Positions 9,376 through 17,484 of a DNA stretch of 64,000 bases are shown in pieces; position 1 is the stretch's first letter; every line of letters starts with the position of its first letter. The position numbers and the translations under genes are program-made. The stretch is from JANXQG01 sp963709175 (GTDB lineage Bacteria; Planctomycetota; Planctomycetia; Pirellulales; Thermoguttaceae). The notes beneath the pieces were generated by a model. That model had not been told where the DNA came from and ran no database searches. It worked only from the letters and a program-made list of their open reading frames with translations. The stretch is taken from NCBI GenBank assembly GCA_963709175.1, contig CAVPVK010000014.1:62001-126000 (forward strand), in the 5' to 3' direction.

Positions 9376-11628
9376 ATGATGAACGCGTGTGAAAGCAACC
9401 CAAGTAAATCTGTCTTGCGTAGCGGAATGGATGTCGGCTTACGCCGTCGAAGGCTGCCCTTGGTGCTGGGCCTGTTGGCCGCCTGCGGGCTGCTGGCTGT
9501 GATGGTTGTGCCGGCGCGCGCCGCCGGGCCGGTGCCTTCGCTCAGCATCGTTCCGGCCGACGCCGCTTTTTATTCGGCGATGCTCCGAAACCAAGAGCAA
9601 CTCGACGCGATTGTCAACAGCAAGGCTTATGCGAAGATCAAGGCCTTGCCCTACGTGCAGATGGGGCTGACGCTCTTGCAGATGCAGGCTGCCGATCCGG
9701 AGTCGCCCATTGGCCGGTTCGAGGCCGCCCGCCACGATCCGGAAGTCAAGCGGACGCTGAACTTCCTCGGCGAACTTTTCGCCGACGAGGTCTTTATCTA
9801 CGGCGGACCGAGTTTTAACCAAGCGGTGGAACTCTTCCAGGGCACATTCGGCGAGTACAACTCTGCCAACTTCATGGCGGGGTTCAACCAGGGGTTCCAG
9901 CGGGCCCGCGGCGGGACCGCCCCGGCAGTGACGCCGGAGGTCCAGGCCCGCGCGTTCGTGCAGGCGCTCATCAAGCGGATGGACCAAATCAAGTTCCCCG
10001 AGTTGGTCATTGGTTTCAAAGTCAAGGACAAGGCCCTGGCAAAAGAACAGGCGGCGCGCATTGAGACGAACCTCCGGAAACTCGCGGACCAGGCGCCGCC
10101 TTTGCAGGGTCGCATCAAGCAGACGATCGTCGATGGCCGCTCCTTTATCACGATCAACCTCGACGGTTCGATGGTCCCCTGGGACCAGGAAATCGCCGAC
10201 AAGATCCATTCCATGGCGGCCACTCCCGACGAGGGCGACAAGCTGATCGAGCATCTGAAGAAGGTCACGCTCGTCATTTCGCTCGGGCTCCGCGACGATT
10301 ACTTCGTGCTGGCGATCGGGCCTTCCACCGACGTGCTAACGCATCTGGGCAAGGGGCCGTCGCTGGGCTCGTTGCCGGAACTGGCGGCCGTGAAAAAGTT
10401 CGCGGACAAGCGGATCTGCTCGGTCAGCTACGCCAGCAAAACGCTCAACGAGCACTTCGGCCAGACCAAGGCCGGCATCGACAACCTGCTGAAAACCGGC
10501 AAGACCGCCTTGGCCGCCCTGCCGGTGCCGGACGCCCTCCGCGAAGAAATCGCCAAGGACGCGACCGACATCGCCTCGGACATTAAGGTCTTCATCCCCG
10601 AGCCGGGCGCCGAGTCGTCGATCGGCTTTCTTACCGACAGCGGCTTGGAAAGCTACAACTACGACTGGACCGAACACCCCGAATTGGACTCTTCGAAGCC
10701 GCTGGATCTTTTGAAGCACATTGGCGGTAACCCGATCGCGGCCGTCGTGGGCCGGAGCAAGGTCTCGCTCGAAGGCTACGACCTGTTAATCAAGTGGATC
10801 GGCGTCGGTTATCGATATGTCGAGAAATACGCCCTGCCGCAGATGAAGCCGAAGGAGCGGGCCGAGTTCGACAAGGTCTTCGCCCAAGTGAAGCCGTTGC
10901 TTGCCCGCCTCGACAAGACCACCCGCCAGGAACTTATTCCCGCCCTGGACGGCCAGACCGCGCTGGTGATCGACGCCAAGCTGACCAGCAGCCAGTTCCT
11001 CAAAGCCCTGCCGCCCACGGACGTCGCCTTGCCGATGTTTGAGCCGGCGTTGGTCTTCGGCGTCAGCGACGCGGCGGCGTTGAAGCGGGCCTTTACGGAG
11101 TATTATTCCGTGGCGGACGACTTCGTCGAAGTCCTCAAGGGTGTCGACAAGAGCGAGGTTCCCAAGGACTTCAAGATTCCCCGGCCCCGCGTGTTCCGCC
11201 TCAAGCTGGGCACGGCCTACGCCTACGCGTTGCCGGCCGAATGGGGAGTGGATACCAAGGTCTTGCCGAACGCCGGCCTTTCCGACAAGGTGGCCGTGCT
11301 CTCGATTTCCGGCAAGCACACCCTGCGGCTGCTGGGCGATACGGAACCGAAGATCGCCGGTTTGACGCTACCGACCGATCGGCCGCTAGCCACTGTCGGC
11401 GGGTTGGACTTCGCTGCCTTCATCGATGCACTTACCCCGTGGGTGGACTTGGCGTTGGACAAGGCCAAGTCCACGATGGCGCCGTCCGTGGCCCAAATGG
11501 CGAGTGACCACTCCAAGGCGGTTCTGGAGGTGCTGAAGGTCTACCGTGGCACGGTCGCAGAGACTTACGCCGAGGGCAAGGTCACCGTGACGCACATACG
11601 GAGCGAGTTCCACGACATCGCGGATTAG
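9376..11628 (+). CDS. Large exported protein of unknown function
   Basis: This 750-residue protein has a twin-basic RRRR region, a hydrophobic stretch and a likely signal peptidase site after ARA near residue 49, so it should be exported or anchored. The mature part opens with PSLSIVPADAAFYSAMLRN, a type of start seen in planctomycete exported proteins of the DUF3352-like kind. No catalytic motif is visible. It is rich in Lys, Ala and Leu helices and lacks cysteine clusters. A good ribosome binding site (GAGGAGA) precedes the double ATG. It converges on the DUF1559 gene with a 7-base gap and no terminator hairpin. Confidence 0.7.
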   Translation: MMNACESNPSKSVLRSGMDVGLRRRRLPLVLGLLAACGLLAVMVVPARAAGPVPSLSIVPADAAFYSAMLRNQEQLDAIVNSKAYAKIKALPYVQMGLTLLQMQAADPESPIGRFEAARHDPEVKRTLNFLGELFADEVFIYGGPSFNQAVELFQGTFGEYNSANFMAGFNQGFQRARGGTAPAVTPEVQARAFVQALIKRMDQIKFPELVIGFKVKDKALAKEQAARIETNLRKLADQAPPLQGRIKQTIVDGRSFITINLDGSMVPWDQEIADKIHSMAATPDEGDKLIEHLKKVTLVISLGLRDDYFVLAIGPSTDVLTHLGKGPSLGSLPELAAVKKFADKRICSVSYASKTLNEHFGQTKAGIDNLLKTGKTALAALPVPDALREEIAKDATDIASDIKVFIPEPGAESSIGFLTDSGLESYNYDWTEHPELDSSKPLDLLKHIGGNPIAAVVGRSKVSLEGYDLLIKWIGVGYRYVEKYALPQMKPKERAEFDKVFAQVKPLLARLDKTTRQELIPALDGQTALVIDAKLTSSQFLKALPPTDVALPMFEPALVFGVSDAAALKRAFTEYYSVADDFVEVLKGVDKSEVPKDFKIPRPRVFRLKLGTAYAYALPAEWGVDTKVLPNAGLSDKVAVLSISGKHTLRLLGDTEPKIAGLTLPTDRPLATVGGLDFAAFIDALTPWVDLALDKAKSTMAPSVAQMASDHSKAVLEVLKVYRGTVAETYAEGKVTVTHIRSEFHDIAD

Positions 11629-11635
11629 CGCGGGA

Positions 11636-12658
11636 TCACAGTAGTGACGGGTCGATCACTTCGTGGCCTGCCCGGGTGGCCATGCCCTGGTGCGTGGTTG
11701 GGTCGATAGCATAGTTTAGCAACTGCACGTGGCCGTCAAGGAACGACATGTTGTAGCCGGCGCTGTGCGCACTGCCGAAGATTTTCGACGGATAGGGAGG
11801 AGGCGGATTCGTGGGACTGGTCGATACGCGATCCATGCTCGGCAGCAGCGTGGTGTTGGCCCAACGGATCAGGCAGATGTCATCGCCGGACATGTCGCTC
11901 AGGAGGTCGCCGGCATCGGCAGGATTGCTGGCAATGCCCGTCGTGTAGTTTTCTGGGGACAGGTACTTTTCGCCGATGAGGTAGGTGGTTTGCTTGCTGT
12001 CGGTAACCATGGCCTCAGTGATCGAGCTGTGGACGCTGACGAGACCTGTGAAGCCCAGGGCCGTGAGATTCGGCCAGGTATTGCTTGCGCCAGCAGTGGT
12101 GCTGCTCGGCCCCTGGCCATGGGAAATGTATACTGTGCCGCCATTGACTGCGTAGTCGCTTCGTCCACCCTGGGAGACCGTGTTGGTCAACAACGGACTC
12201 TGCGGATTGGCGCCGCTGGGGCTACTGGTGCCGAAGGGATAGGGGACGCCGGCGCGGCGGCTCGCGCAGTACAAGGCCGGCAAGGCGATGGAAACCCGCG
12301 TGTAGCTACCTGAGTTGCTCACCGAGGTGACGCCGCTCTTGCCGGCTTCGTGCAGGGTCTCCTGATCCATGTAAGGCAGCAACTGATAGAGCCATCCGCC
12401 TGGCTGGTTGGCGCCGCTACCGTTGTTGGGAGTGCCGACCCAGTTGCTTCCCCAGCCGCCGCTGGGAAAGACGTTGAGCTTTTCCGAGTGACTCTTGAAG
12501 GCCACGGCGAGCTGATGCAGGTTGTTCGAGCACGTAGCCCGGCGGCCGGCCTCACGGGCCATATTGACGGCCGGCAGAAGCAGTCCGACCAACATGCCGA
12601 TAATCGTGATCACCACGAGGAGTTCGACGAGCGTAAAACCGCTTAAGCGACGTTTCAT
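11636..12658 (-). CDS. DUF1559 protein with prepilin-type N-terminus
   Basis: This 340-residue planctomycete-type protein has a type IV prepilin leader, MKRRLSG followed by FTLVELLVVITIIGMLVG, which is cut after the Gly and then methylated on Phe. The DUF1559 domain follows, and an H-X9-DG element (HSAGYNMSFLDGH) lies near the C-terminus. Proteins of this kind occur in large paralogous families in planctomycetes and are thought to be extracellular or pseudopilin-like; their role is not established. AGAGG lies about 8 bases before the ATG. Confidence 0.93.
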   Translation of the reverse strand: MKRRLSGFTLVELLVVITIIGMLVGLLLPAVNMAREAGRRATCSNNLHQLAVAFKSHSEKLNVFPSGGWGSNWVGTPNNGSGANQPGGWLYQLLPYMDQETLHEAGKSGVTSVSNSGSYTRVSIALPALYCASRRAGVPYPFGTSSPSGANPQSPLLTNTVSQGGRSDYAVNGGTVYISHGQGPSSTTAGASNTWPNLTALGFTGLVSVHSSITEAMVTDSKQTTYLIGEKYLSPENYTTGIASNPADAGDLLSDMSGDDICLIRWANTTLLPSMDRVSTSPTNPPPPYPSKIFGSAHSAGYNMSFLDGHVQLLNYAIDPTTHQGMATRAGHEVIDPSLL

Positions 12659-12757
12659 CTGGATACCTCTTTTCTCCGAAAACTGGCCTTCTTTAATGTC
12701 ATGCTAACCCATTTTGCAGGCCAGGGCAAGCGAAAGGCAGGAAGCAGAGGAGACGCC

Positions 12758-14104
12758 CTACTCCCCTCGCCTCATTCGCCGCGCAATGGCGAAGGACATC
12801 TCCAGGGCCTGCTCGTAATTCAGCCGCGGATCAACCTCGCTGGCATAGGCCCGACCGAGATCGGCTTCGCTCAAGCCCCGGGCGCCGCCGATGCACTCGG
12901 TAACGTCCGCGCCGGTCACTTCGACATGAACACCTCCCAGAATCGACCCCAGTTCCTGATGGATGTCCATCGCCCGGTGAAGTTCGTGGAGAATATCATC
13001 GAAACTGCGGGTTTTGACCCCTGATTGCGTTAACTGCGTGTTTCCGTGCATGGGATCGCAGCACCACGTGACGTGTCGCCCGGCGCGCAATACCGCCTCA
13101 ATCAACGGCGGCAGACAGCCCACGATATGATCCACGCCGAAGCGGTGGATGAGCGTCAAGCGGCCGGGTTCGTTCAAAGGATTGAGTATCGCGATCAGAT
13201 CGATCAGTTCGTTCGGGGTCATAGTGGGACCGACCTTCACCCCTATCGGGTTAGCAATACCGCGAAAGTATTCGACATGGGCCCCGTCCGGGCGTCGCGT
13301 GCGATCTCCGATCCAGGGAAAATGGGTGCCGAGGTTGTACCATTTGTCCCGGCGTCGAGGGACCTGTCGGGTCTGTGCCCGCTCGTAATCGAGGTGCAGC
13401 CCCTCGTGGCTGGCAAAGAACTCGACGCGGGTCACCTCGTCCAATCGCCGTCCGGCCGCCGCCTCCATGAAGTGGATCGCCTCGCTGATCGAGTCGACGA
13501 TACGGCGATAATCGTCGGCGGCCGCGGCGTGGTGAACGAAGTCGACGTTCCAGAACTCGGGATGGTGCAGGTCGGCGAATCCACCATCAACCAGCCCGCG
13601 GATAAAGTTGATCGTCAGGGCCGCACGGTGGTATGCCTCCAGGAGGTAGGCGGGCTGAGGGGTCCGCTCCTCGGCGGTGAATCCAGGCCGATTGATGGAA
13701 GGGCCGCGATAGCTAGGCAAGGTGACGCCATCGCGGGTTTCGGTCGCGGCCGAACGGGGCTTGGCGTATTGTCCTCCGAAACGTCCCACGCGGATCAGCC
13801 GCTTGCGGCAGCCGTAGATCAGCACATAGCTCATCTTCAGCAGCACCTTGAGGTTGCTTGCGATAATTGCGGACTGGCAATCATCGAAGCTTTCCGAGCA
13901 GTCTCCTCCCTGGAGAAGAAAGCGTTCGCCCCTCGAGGCCTCGGCAAGCTGTTCCTTGAGAGCCTCGACTTCCCAACTCGTGACTAGCGGCGGCAGTTTG
14001 GCGAGATCCTCCAGCGCGTTCTGTAACGCACGCTGGTCTGGATAAGCCACCCCCTGTTCGAGCGGCTTAGTACGCCAAGAGTCGGGTGACCAGGCGAGAC
14101 TCAA
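12758..14104 (-). CDS. Class II 3-deoxy-7-phosphoheptulonate (DAHP) synthase
   Basis: This enzyme condenses phosphoenolpyruvate and erythrose 4-phosphate, the first step of the shikimate pathway, in the cytoplasm. The 448-residue length and the motifs WSPDSWRTKP (start), LLQGGDCSESF, RVGRFGGQYAKPRS and WCCDPMHGNT identify the plant/mycobacterial-type class II family; the Cys of GGDCSE and the His of PMHGN are metal ligands in the family. The start is TTG at 14104, supported by GGAGG about 10 bases upstream, inside the end of the response-regulator gene, so the two are likely co-transcribed and coupled. The next in-frame ATG would remove conserved sequence. Confidence 0.93.
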   Translation of the reverse strand: MSLAWSPDSWRTKPLEQGVAYPDQRALQNALEDLAKLPPLVTSWEVEALKEQLAEASRGERFLLQGGDCSESFDDCQSAIIASNLKVLLKMSYVLIYGCRKRLIRVGRFGGQYAKPRSAATETRDGVTLPSYRGPSINRPGFTAEERTPQPAYLLEAYHRAALTINFIRGLVDGGFADLHHPEFWNVDFVHHAAAADDYRRIVDSISEAIHFMEAAAGRRLDEVTRVEFFASHEGLHLDYERAQTRQVPRRRDKWYNLGTHFPWIGDRTRRPDGAHVEYFRGIANPIGVKVGPTMTPNELIDLIAILNPLNEPGRLTLIHRFGVDHIVGCLPPLIEAVLRAGRHVTWCCDPMHGNTQLTQSGVKTRSFDDILHELHRAMDIHQELGSILGGVHVEVTGADVTECIGGARGLSEADLGRAYASEVDPRLNYEQALEMSFAIARRMRRGE

Positions 14105-14105
14105 G

Positions 14106-14609
14106 CTATTCTTCCTCCGGATCGTCGGCCTGCCTTGGCGGCTCTTGCTCCTCTAGATCGTTGGTATCTCGCGGACCTCGATCGCGCTCCATTTCGTCGA
14201 TGTAGCGCCGCAAGCGCTCGACCTCGTCGGAATAGTGCCTCAACTTCAGCAAGATCTCCACCCTTTTCAGGAGCTCCAGTTTGTTGATGGGTTTGCTGAG
14301 GAAGTCGTCGCAGCCACAGGCCACGGCCCGTTCGATGTCGCCGGCCTCGCCCAGGGCCGTGACCATCAAGATCATGACGTCGCGGGTAGCCCGATCGGCC
14401 TTGAGCATGCGGCAGACCTCGAAGCCGCTGAGCTTGGGCATCATGATGTCCAGGAGGATCAGGTCGGGATGGAACTCGGCCACCTTTTCCAGCGTGTCGC
14501 GGCCGTCTACAGCCACGACGATCTGGCAATCGACTTCGGCCAGATAAGCCTCCAAGAGCTCCACGTTGGGCTGATTGTCGTCGGCAATGAGGATTTTGTT
14601 CGCGGGCAT
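14106..14609 (-). CDS. Single-domain response regulator (CheY/DivK-like) with acidic tail
   Basis: This 167-residue protein has a receiver domain: ILIADDNQPN with the acidic pair, the phospho-acceptor Asp in LILLDIMMP, Thr in MVTALG and Lys in LSKPIN. No output domain follows; instead there is a short coiled stretch (LKLRHYSDEVERLRRYIDEMERD) and a Glu/Pro-rich tail of about 25 residues. The start is the ATG at 14609; longer frames read through an inverted repeat. The partner histidine kinase is not in the window. Confidence 0.9.
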   Translation of the reverse strand: MPANKILIADDNQPNVELLEAYLAEVDCQIVVAVDGRDTLEKVAEFHPDLILLDIMMPKLSGFEVCRMLKADRATRDVMILMVTALGEAGDIERAVACGCDDFLSKPINKLELLKRVEILLKLRHYSDEVERLRRYIDEMERDRGPRDTNDLEEQEPPRQADDPEEE

Positions 14610-14622
14610 ATTTCCGTCACGG

Positions 14623-14701
14623 TAGGCCGAAACCAGCTTGCCCAGTTCCAGCGAGGATCTGCTCGTATTTTGCCGGAACTGCGCAAGCTTGTTCCGGCCT
14701 A
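14623..14701. repeat. Dispersed inverted repeat, copy 1
   Basis: The left arm at 14623-14650 (TAGGCCGAAACCAGCTTG core, partly degraded) pairs with the right arm at 14671-14701 (TGCCGGAACTGCGCAAGCTT core, ending in GGCCTA). The same arms occur near 29.7 kb and 57.7 kb. It lies between glyA and the response-regulator gene, both leftward. Confidence 0.8.
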
Positions 14702-14721
14702 AGCTATCGTTTTTTGGCTTC

Positions 14722-15965
14722 TCACTCTTTATCGGCCGGCACGGGGAACTGCTTGCAAAGGTCGCGGACGTCGCCGCGTATACGGTCCAGCACGGCAGGC
14801 TGATCGTGGCCACGGAGGGCATCCAAGATCCAACCGCCGATGGTCCGCATTTCGCCGCAGCCCATGCCGCGGCTGGTGATGGCGGGCGTGCCGATGCGGA
14901 TGCCGGAGGGGTCCATCGGTTTCCGCTGATCGAAGGGAATCATATTCTTGTTGACCGTGATGCCACCGTGGTCCAGCGCCTTTTCCGCCTGTCCGCCGGA
15001 GAGGCCCAGCGGGGTGACGTCTGCCAGCATGAGGTGGTTATCGGTACCGCCGCTGACCAGCCGCACACCGCCGGCGGCGAGTGTCTCGGCCAGGGTCTTG
15101 GCATTGCTGACAACTTGCTGAATGTAAGTCTTGTAGGCCGGCAAAAGGGCCTCGCGGAAGCAGACCGCTTTGCCGGCGATGACGTGCATGAGCGGGCCGC
15201 CCTGGATGCCGGGAAAGACCGCGCGATCGATATCCTTGGCGTAGGCCTCTTTGCAGAGGATCATGCCGCCCCGGGGGCCGCGGAGGGTCTTGTGTGTGGT
15301 TGTCGTCACAAAGTCGGCCACGGGGACCGGATCGTCGTGCAACCCGGCGGCGACCAGCCCGGCATAGTGGGCCATATCGACCATAAGCTTGGCCCCTACG
15401 CTGTGGGCGATCTCGGCGAAATTAGCGTGCGGAATCTCGCGCGGGTAAGCGCTGGCCCCAGCCACGATCAGCTTTGGCCGATGTTCCTTGGCCAAGGCGG
15501 CCAGTTGGTCGAAATCGATGCGATGGGTGTCCGGGCGGACGCTATAGCTATGAAAATGGTAGAGCTTGCCGGAGGAATTGAGCTTCATACCGTGGGTCAG
15601 GTGGCCACCGTGAGCCAGGTCGAGGCCTAGCACGACATCGCCGGGACTGAGCATGGCAAAGTAGACGGCCGCGTTGGCCTGGGCCCCTGAGTGAGGCTGG
15701 ACGTTGGCATGATCGGCTCCGAAGATTTTCTTGCGCGATTGCGGGCAAGGTCTTCCACCACGTCGACGAACTCACAGCCGCCATAATAGCGGCGGCCGGG
15801 GTAGCCTTCGGCATATTTATTGGTCAACACGCTGCCCATGCACTGCATGACGGCCGGGCTGGTGTAGTTTTCGCTGGCGATCATTTCCAGGCCGTCGCGT
15901 TGGCGGTGGATTTCGCCCACAATGGCCCCCCAAACCTCAGGGTCTTGCTTTTCAATCGAGTTCAT
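14722..15965 (-). CDS. glyA: Serine hydroxymethyltransferase, one frameshift
   Basis: This PLP enzyme converts serine and tetrahydrofolate to glycine and methylene-tetrahydrofolate. The N-terminal 80 residues read from the ATG at 15965 (MIASENYTSP, YAEGYPGRRYYGG) and the remainder reads in another frame (AHGGHLTHG, VDMAHYAGLVAAG, the PLP-lysine motif TTTTHKTLRGPRGG). The frames join if one base is added to the T-run at 15726-15729 (A-run on the coding strand), restoring RARKIFGADHANVQPHSGAQ. Because glyA is normally essential, a sequencing error is more likely than a pseudogene. AAAGGA precedes the start. Confidence 0.92.
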
Positions 15966-15998
15966 GCGGTCCTTTCGGTGAAAGACGAGAGAACATCC

Positions 15999-16027
15999 AT
16001 TGTGGGCCGCCAGGTGGAATTCGTCAA
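15999..16027 (-). promoter_or_regulatory. Possible glyA promoter
   Basis: Leftward, TTGACG (16027-16022) and CACAAT (16004-15999) are separated by 17 bases and would start a transcript about 30 bases before the glyA ATG. The -10 matches consensus at only four of six positions, so this is tentative. The remainder of the gap up to 16260 shows no gene. Confidence 0.4.
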
Positions 16028-16260
16028 TCGGCGGCGAGTCAAGAAGCAGATTTCCGACAGAAAAATGATTGACACAAAAACAGCGGATCGAGAAGGCCCA
16101 AACGCAGGTGCATAGCTTGGTGCCTGCGGTGCAATGTCGAACAGGGCGTTGCACCGCTTCCGCCCGATACAAGGGGCCGCCGGCTGCAGTTCGATGTCGA
16201 TCAAGAGGAGCAGATCCGGCCGATTCCTTCGTCACAAAATGACGGCAAGCCCCGCGGCCC

Positions 16261-17331
16261 TTACGGTCTTTCCAGCCCGTACTCTTCCAGCTTTTTCCGC
16301 AACGTGTTGCGATTGATTCCCAGCCGGTCGGCGGCTTTGGTCTGCACGTTGTCGCAGTCGGCCAACACGTGCAGGATCAGCTCCTTCTCCACGCGATTGA
16401 CGATCGAGGCGGAAAGGTTGTCGGCGCTGGGACCGGCGGCGGCAATGCCTTGCTCCACCAGTTCGGCCACGAGGGCGTCGAGGTTTGCCGGTCGCAGTCG
16501 CCCGATGCGACGCGGCTTCTGGCCCAACACGGCCTCCGGCAGCAGATCGCAGGTCAATTCATCGCCGGGAGCGAGCACCACCGCCCGCTCGATGTAATTC
16601 TGTAATTCGCGGACATTGCCCGGCCACTCGTAACCGCAGAGCATCTCCATGGCCTTGGGCTGCACGTGCGGTACGTGGCGGAGGTTCTGCTCGTTGTAGA
16701 TCCGCAGGAAGTGCCCGACCAGCAGCGGGATGTCCTCGCGGCGCTCGCGCAAAGGAGGCAGGTAGATCGTCACCACGTTGAGGCGATAATAGAGATCCTC
16801 GCGGAAGCGGCCGCCATCGACCTCTTCCAACAGGTCGCGATTGCTGGCGGCGATCACGCGAGTGTCGACGCGAATCGTCTGCGTGTCGCCCACCCGCTCG
16901 AACTCATGCTCCTGTAGCACACGGAGCAGCTTCACCTGGAGCTTGGCGGTGGTGGAGTTGATTTCATCCAGAAAGACGGTGCCGGTGTGGGCCGCCTCGA
17001 AGCGACCGGTGCGGTTATCGACCGCACCCGTGAAGGCCCCGCGAACGTGCCCGAACAACTCGCTCTCCAGCAGGTTCTCGTGCAGGGCCCCGCAGTTCAC
17101 GCGAATGAAAGGCCCACTCCCCCGCGGACTAAGGCGGTGAATGGCCTTGGCGATCAACTCCTTGCCGGTGCCCGTCTCACCCAGCAGCAGCACTGACGCG
17201 TTCGACTGGGCCACCTGCCGCACCAGCCGGTAACAATGCTGCATGGCCGGACCGGAGCCGATCAGGCCGGGAATGGGCGGCCCGTGATCGCCGTGTACGC
17301 TGTGAGGGGTGGAGGCGGGAGTTCGCGTCAT
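16261..17331 (-). CDS. Sigma-54-dependent transcriptional activator without receiver domain
   Basis: This 356-residue protein has a short N-terminal tail, an AAA+ sigma-54 interaction domain (Walker A GETGTGKE; GAFTGA loop; Walker B region TVFLDEINS; R-finger region REDLYYRLNV) and a C-terminal Fis-type helix-turn-helix (TKAADRLGINRNTLRKKL). The GAFTGA loop contacts sigma-54. No receiver, GAF or PAS domain precedes the ATPase, so control must come from expression level or a partner protein. The start at 17331 is the first codon after the AT-rich repeats; no good ribosome binding site is seen, so the start is uncertain. Confidence 0.88.
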   Translation of the reverse strand: MTRTPASTPHSVHGDHGPPIPGLIGSGPAMQHCYRLVRQVAQSNASVLLLGETGTGKELIAKAIHRLSPRGSGPFIRVNCGALHENLLESELFGHVRGAFTGAVDNRTGRFEAAHTGTVFLDEINSTTAKLQVKLLRVLQEHEFERVGDTQTIRVDTRVIAASNRDLLEEVDGGRFREDLYYRLNVVTIYLPPLRERREDIPLLVGHFLRIYNEQNLRHVPHVQPKAMEMLCGYEWPGNVRELQNYIERAVVLAPGDELTCDLLPEAVLGQKPRRIGRLRPANLDALVAELVEQGIAAAGPSADNLSASIVNRVEKELILHVLADCDNVQTKAADRLGINRNTLRKKLEEYGLERP

Positions 17332-17484
17332 AGGAGGAATTGAAAATTGCAAATTGCAAATTGGAATGCCGGGTAGTTGAACGGGTACACTGCAAGAGGC
17401 GCTCGGCACCGCCTCATCAAACCGAGATCTGAAATCGGAAATCTGAAATACTTGAAATCTGCTATTTGCAATCCTTTACGTCTT
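17332..17484. repeat. AT-rich short direct repeats between genes
   Basis: The gap holds tandem AAATTGC units (17343-17362) and repeated GAAATCT/GAAATC units (17426-17461), in sharp contrast to the GC-rich surroundings. Related GATTTGAAATCTGAGATTTG sequence occurs at 19881-19905 on the other side of the HEAT gene, and a similar AAATTTCGAAATTCG stretch lies between lpxD and lpxI (54955-54982). No gene is seen here. Confidence 0.6.

Noticed and set aside
13046..13987. A 313-codon rightward frame opposite the DAHP synthase gene
   Set aside because: The opposite strand encodes an intact class II DAHP synthase; this frame has no domain.
15627..16235. An N-terminal extension of glyA to 16235
   Set aside because: The added 90 residues are Cys/Arg-rich, unconserved, and run through the likely promoter. 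The family start is at 15965.
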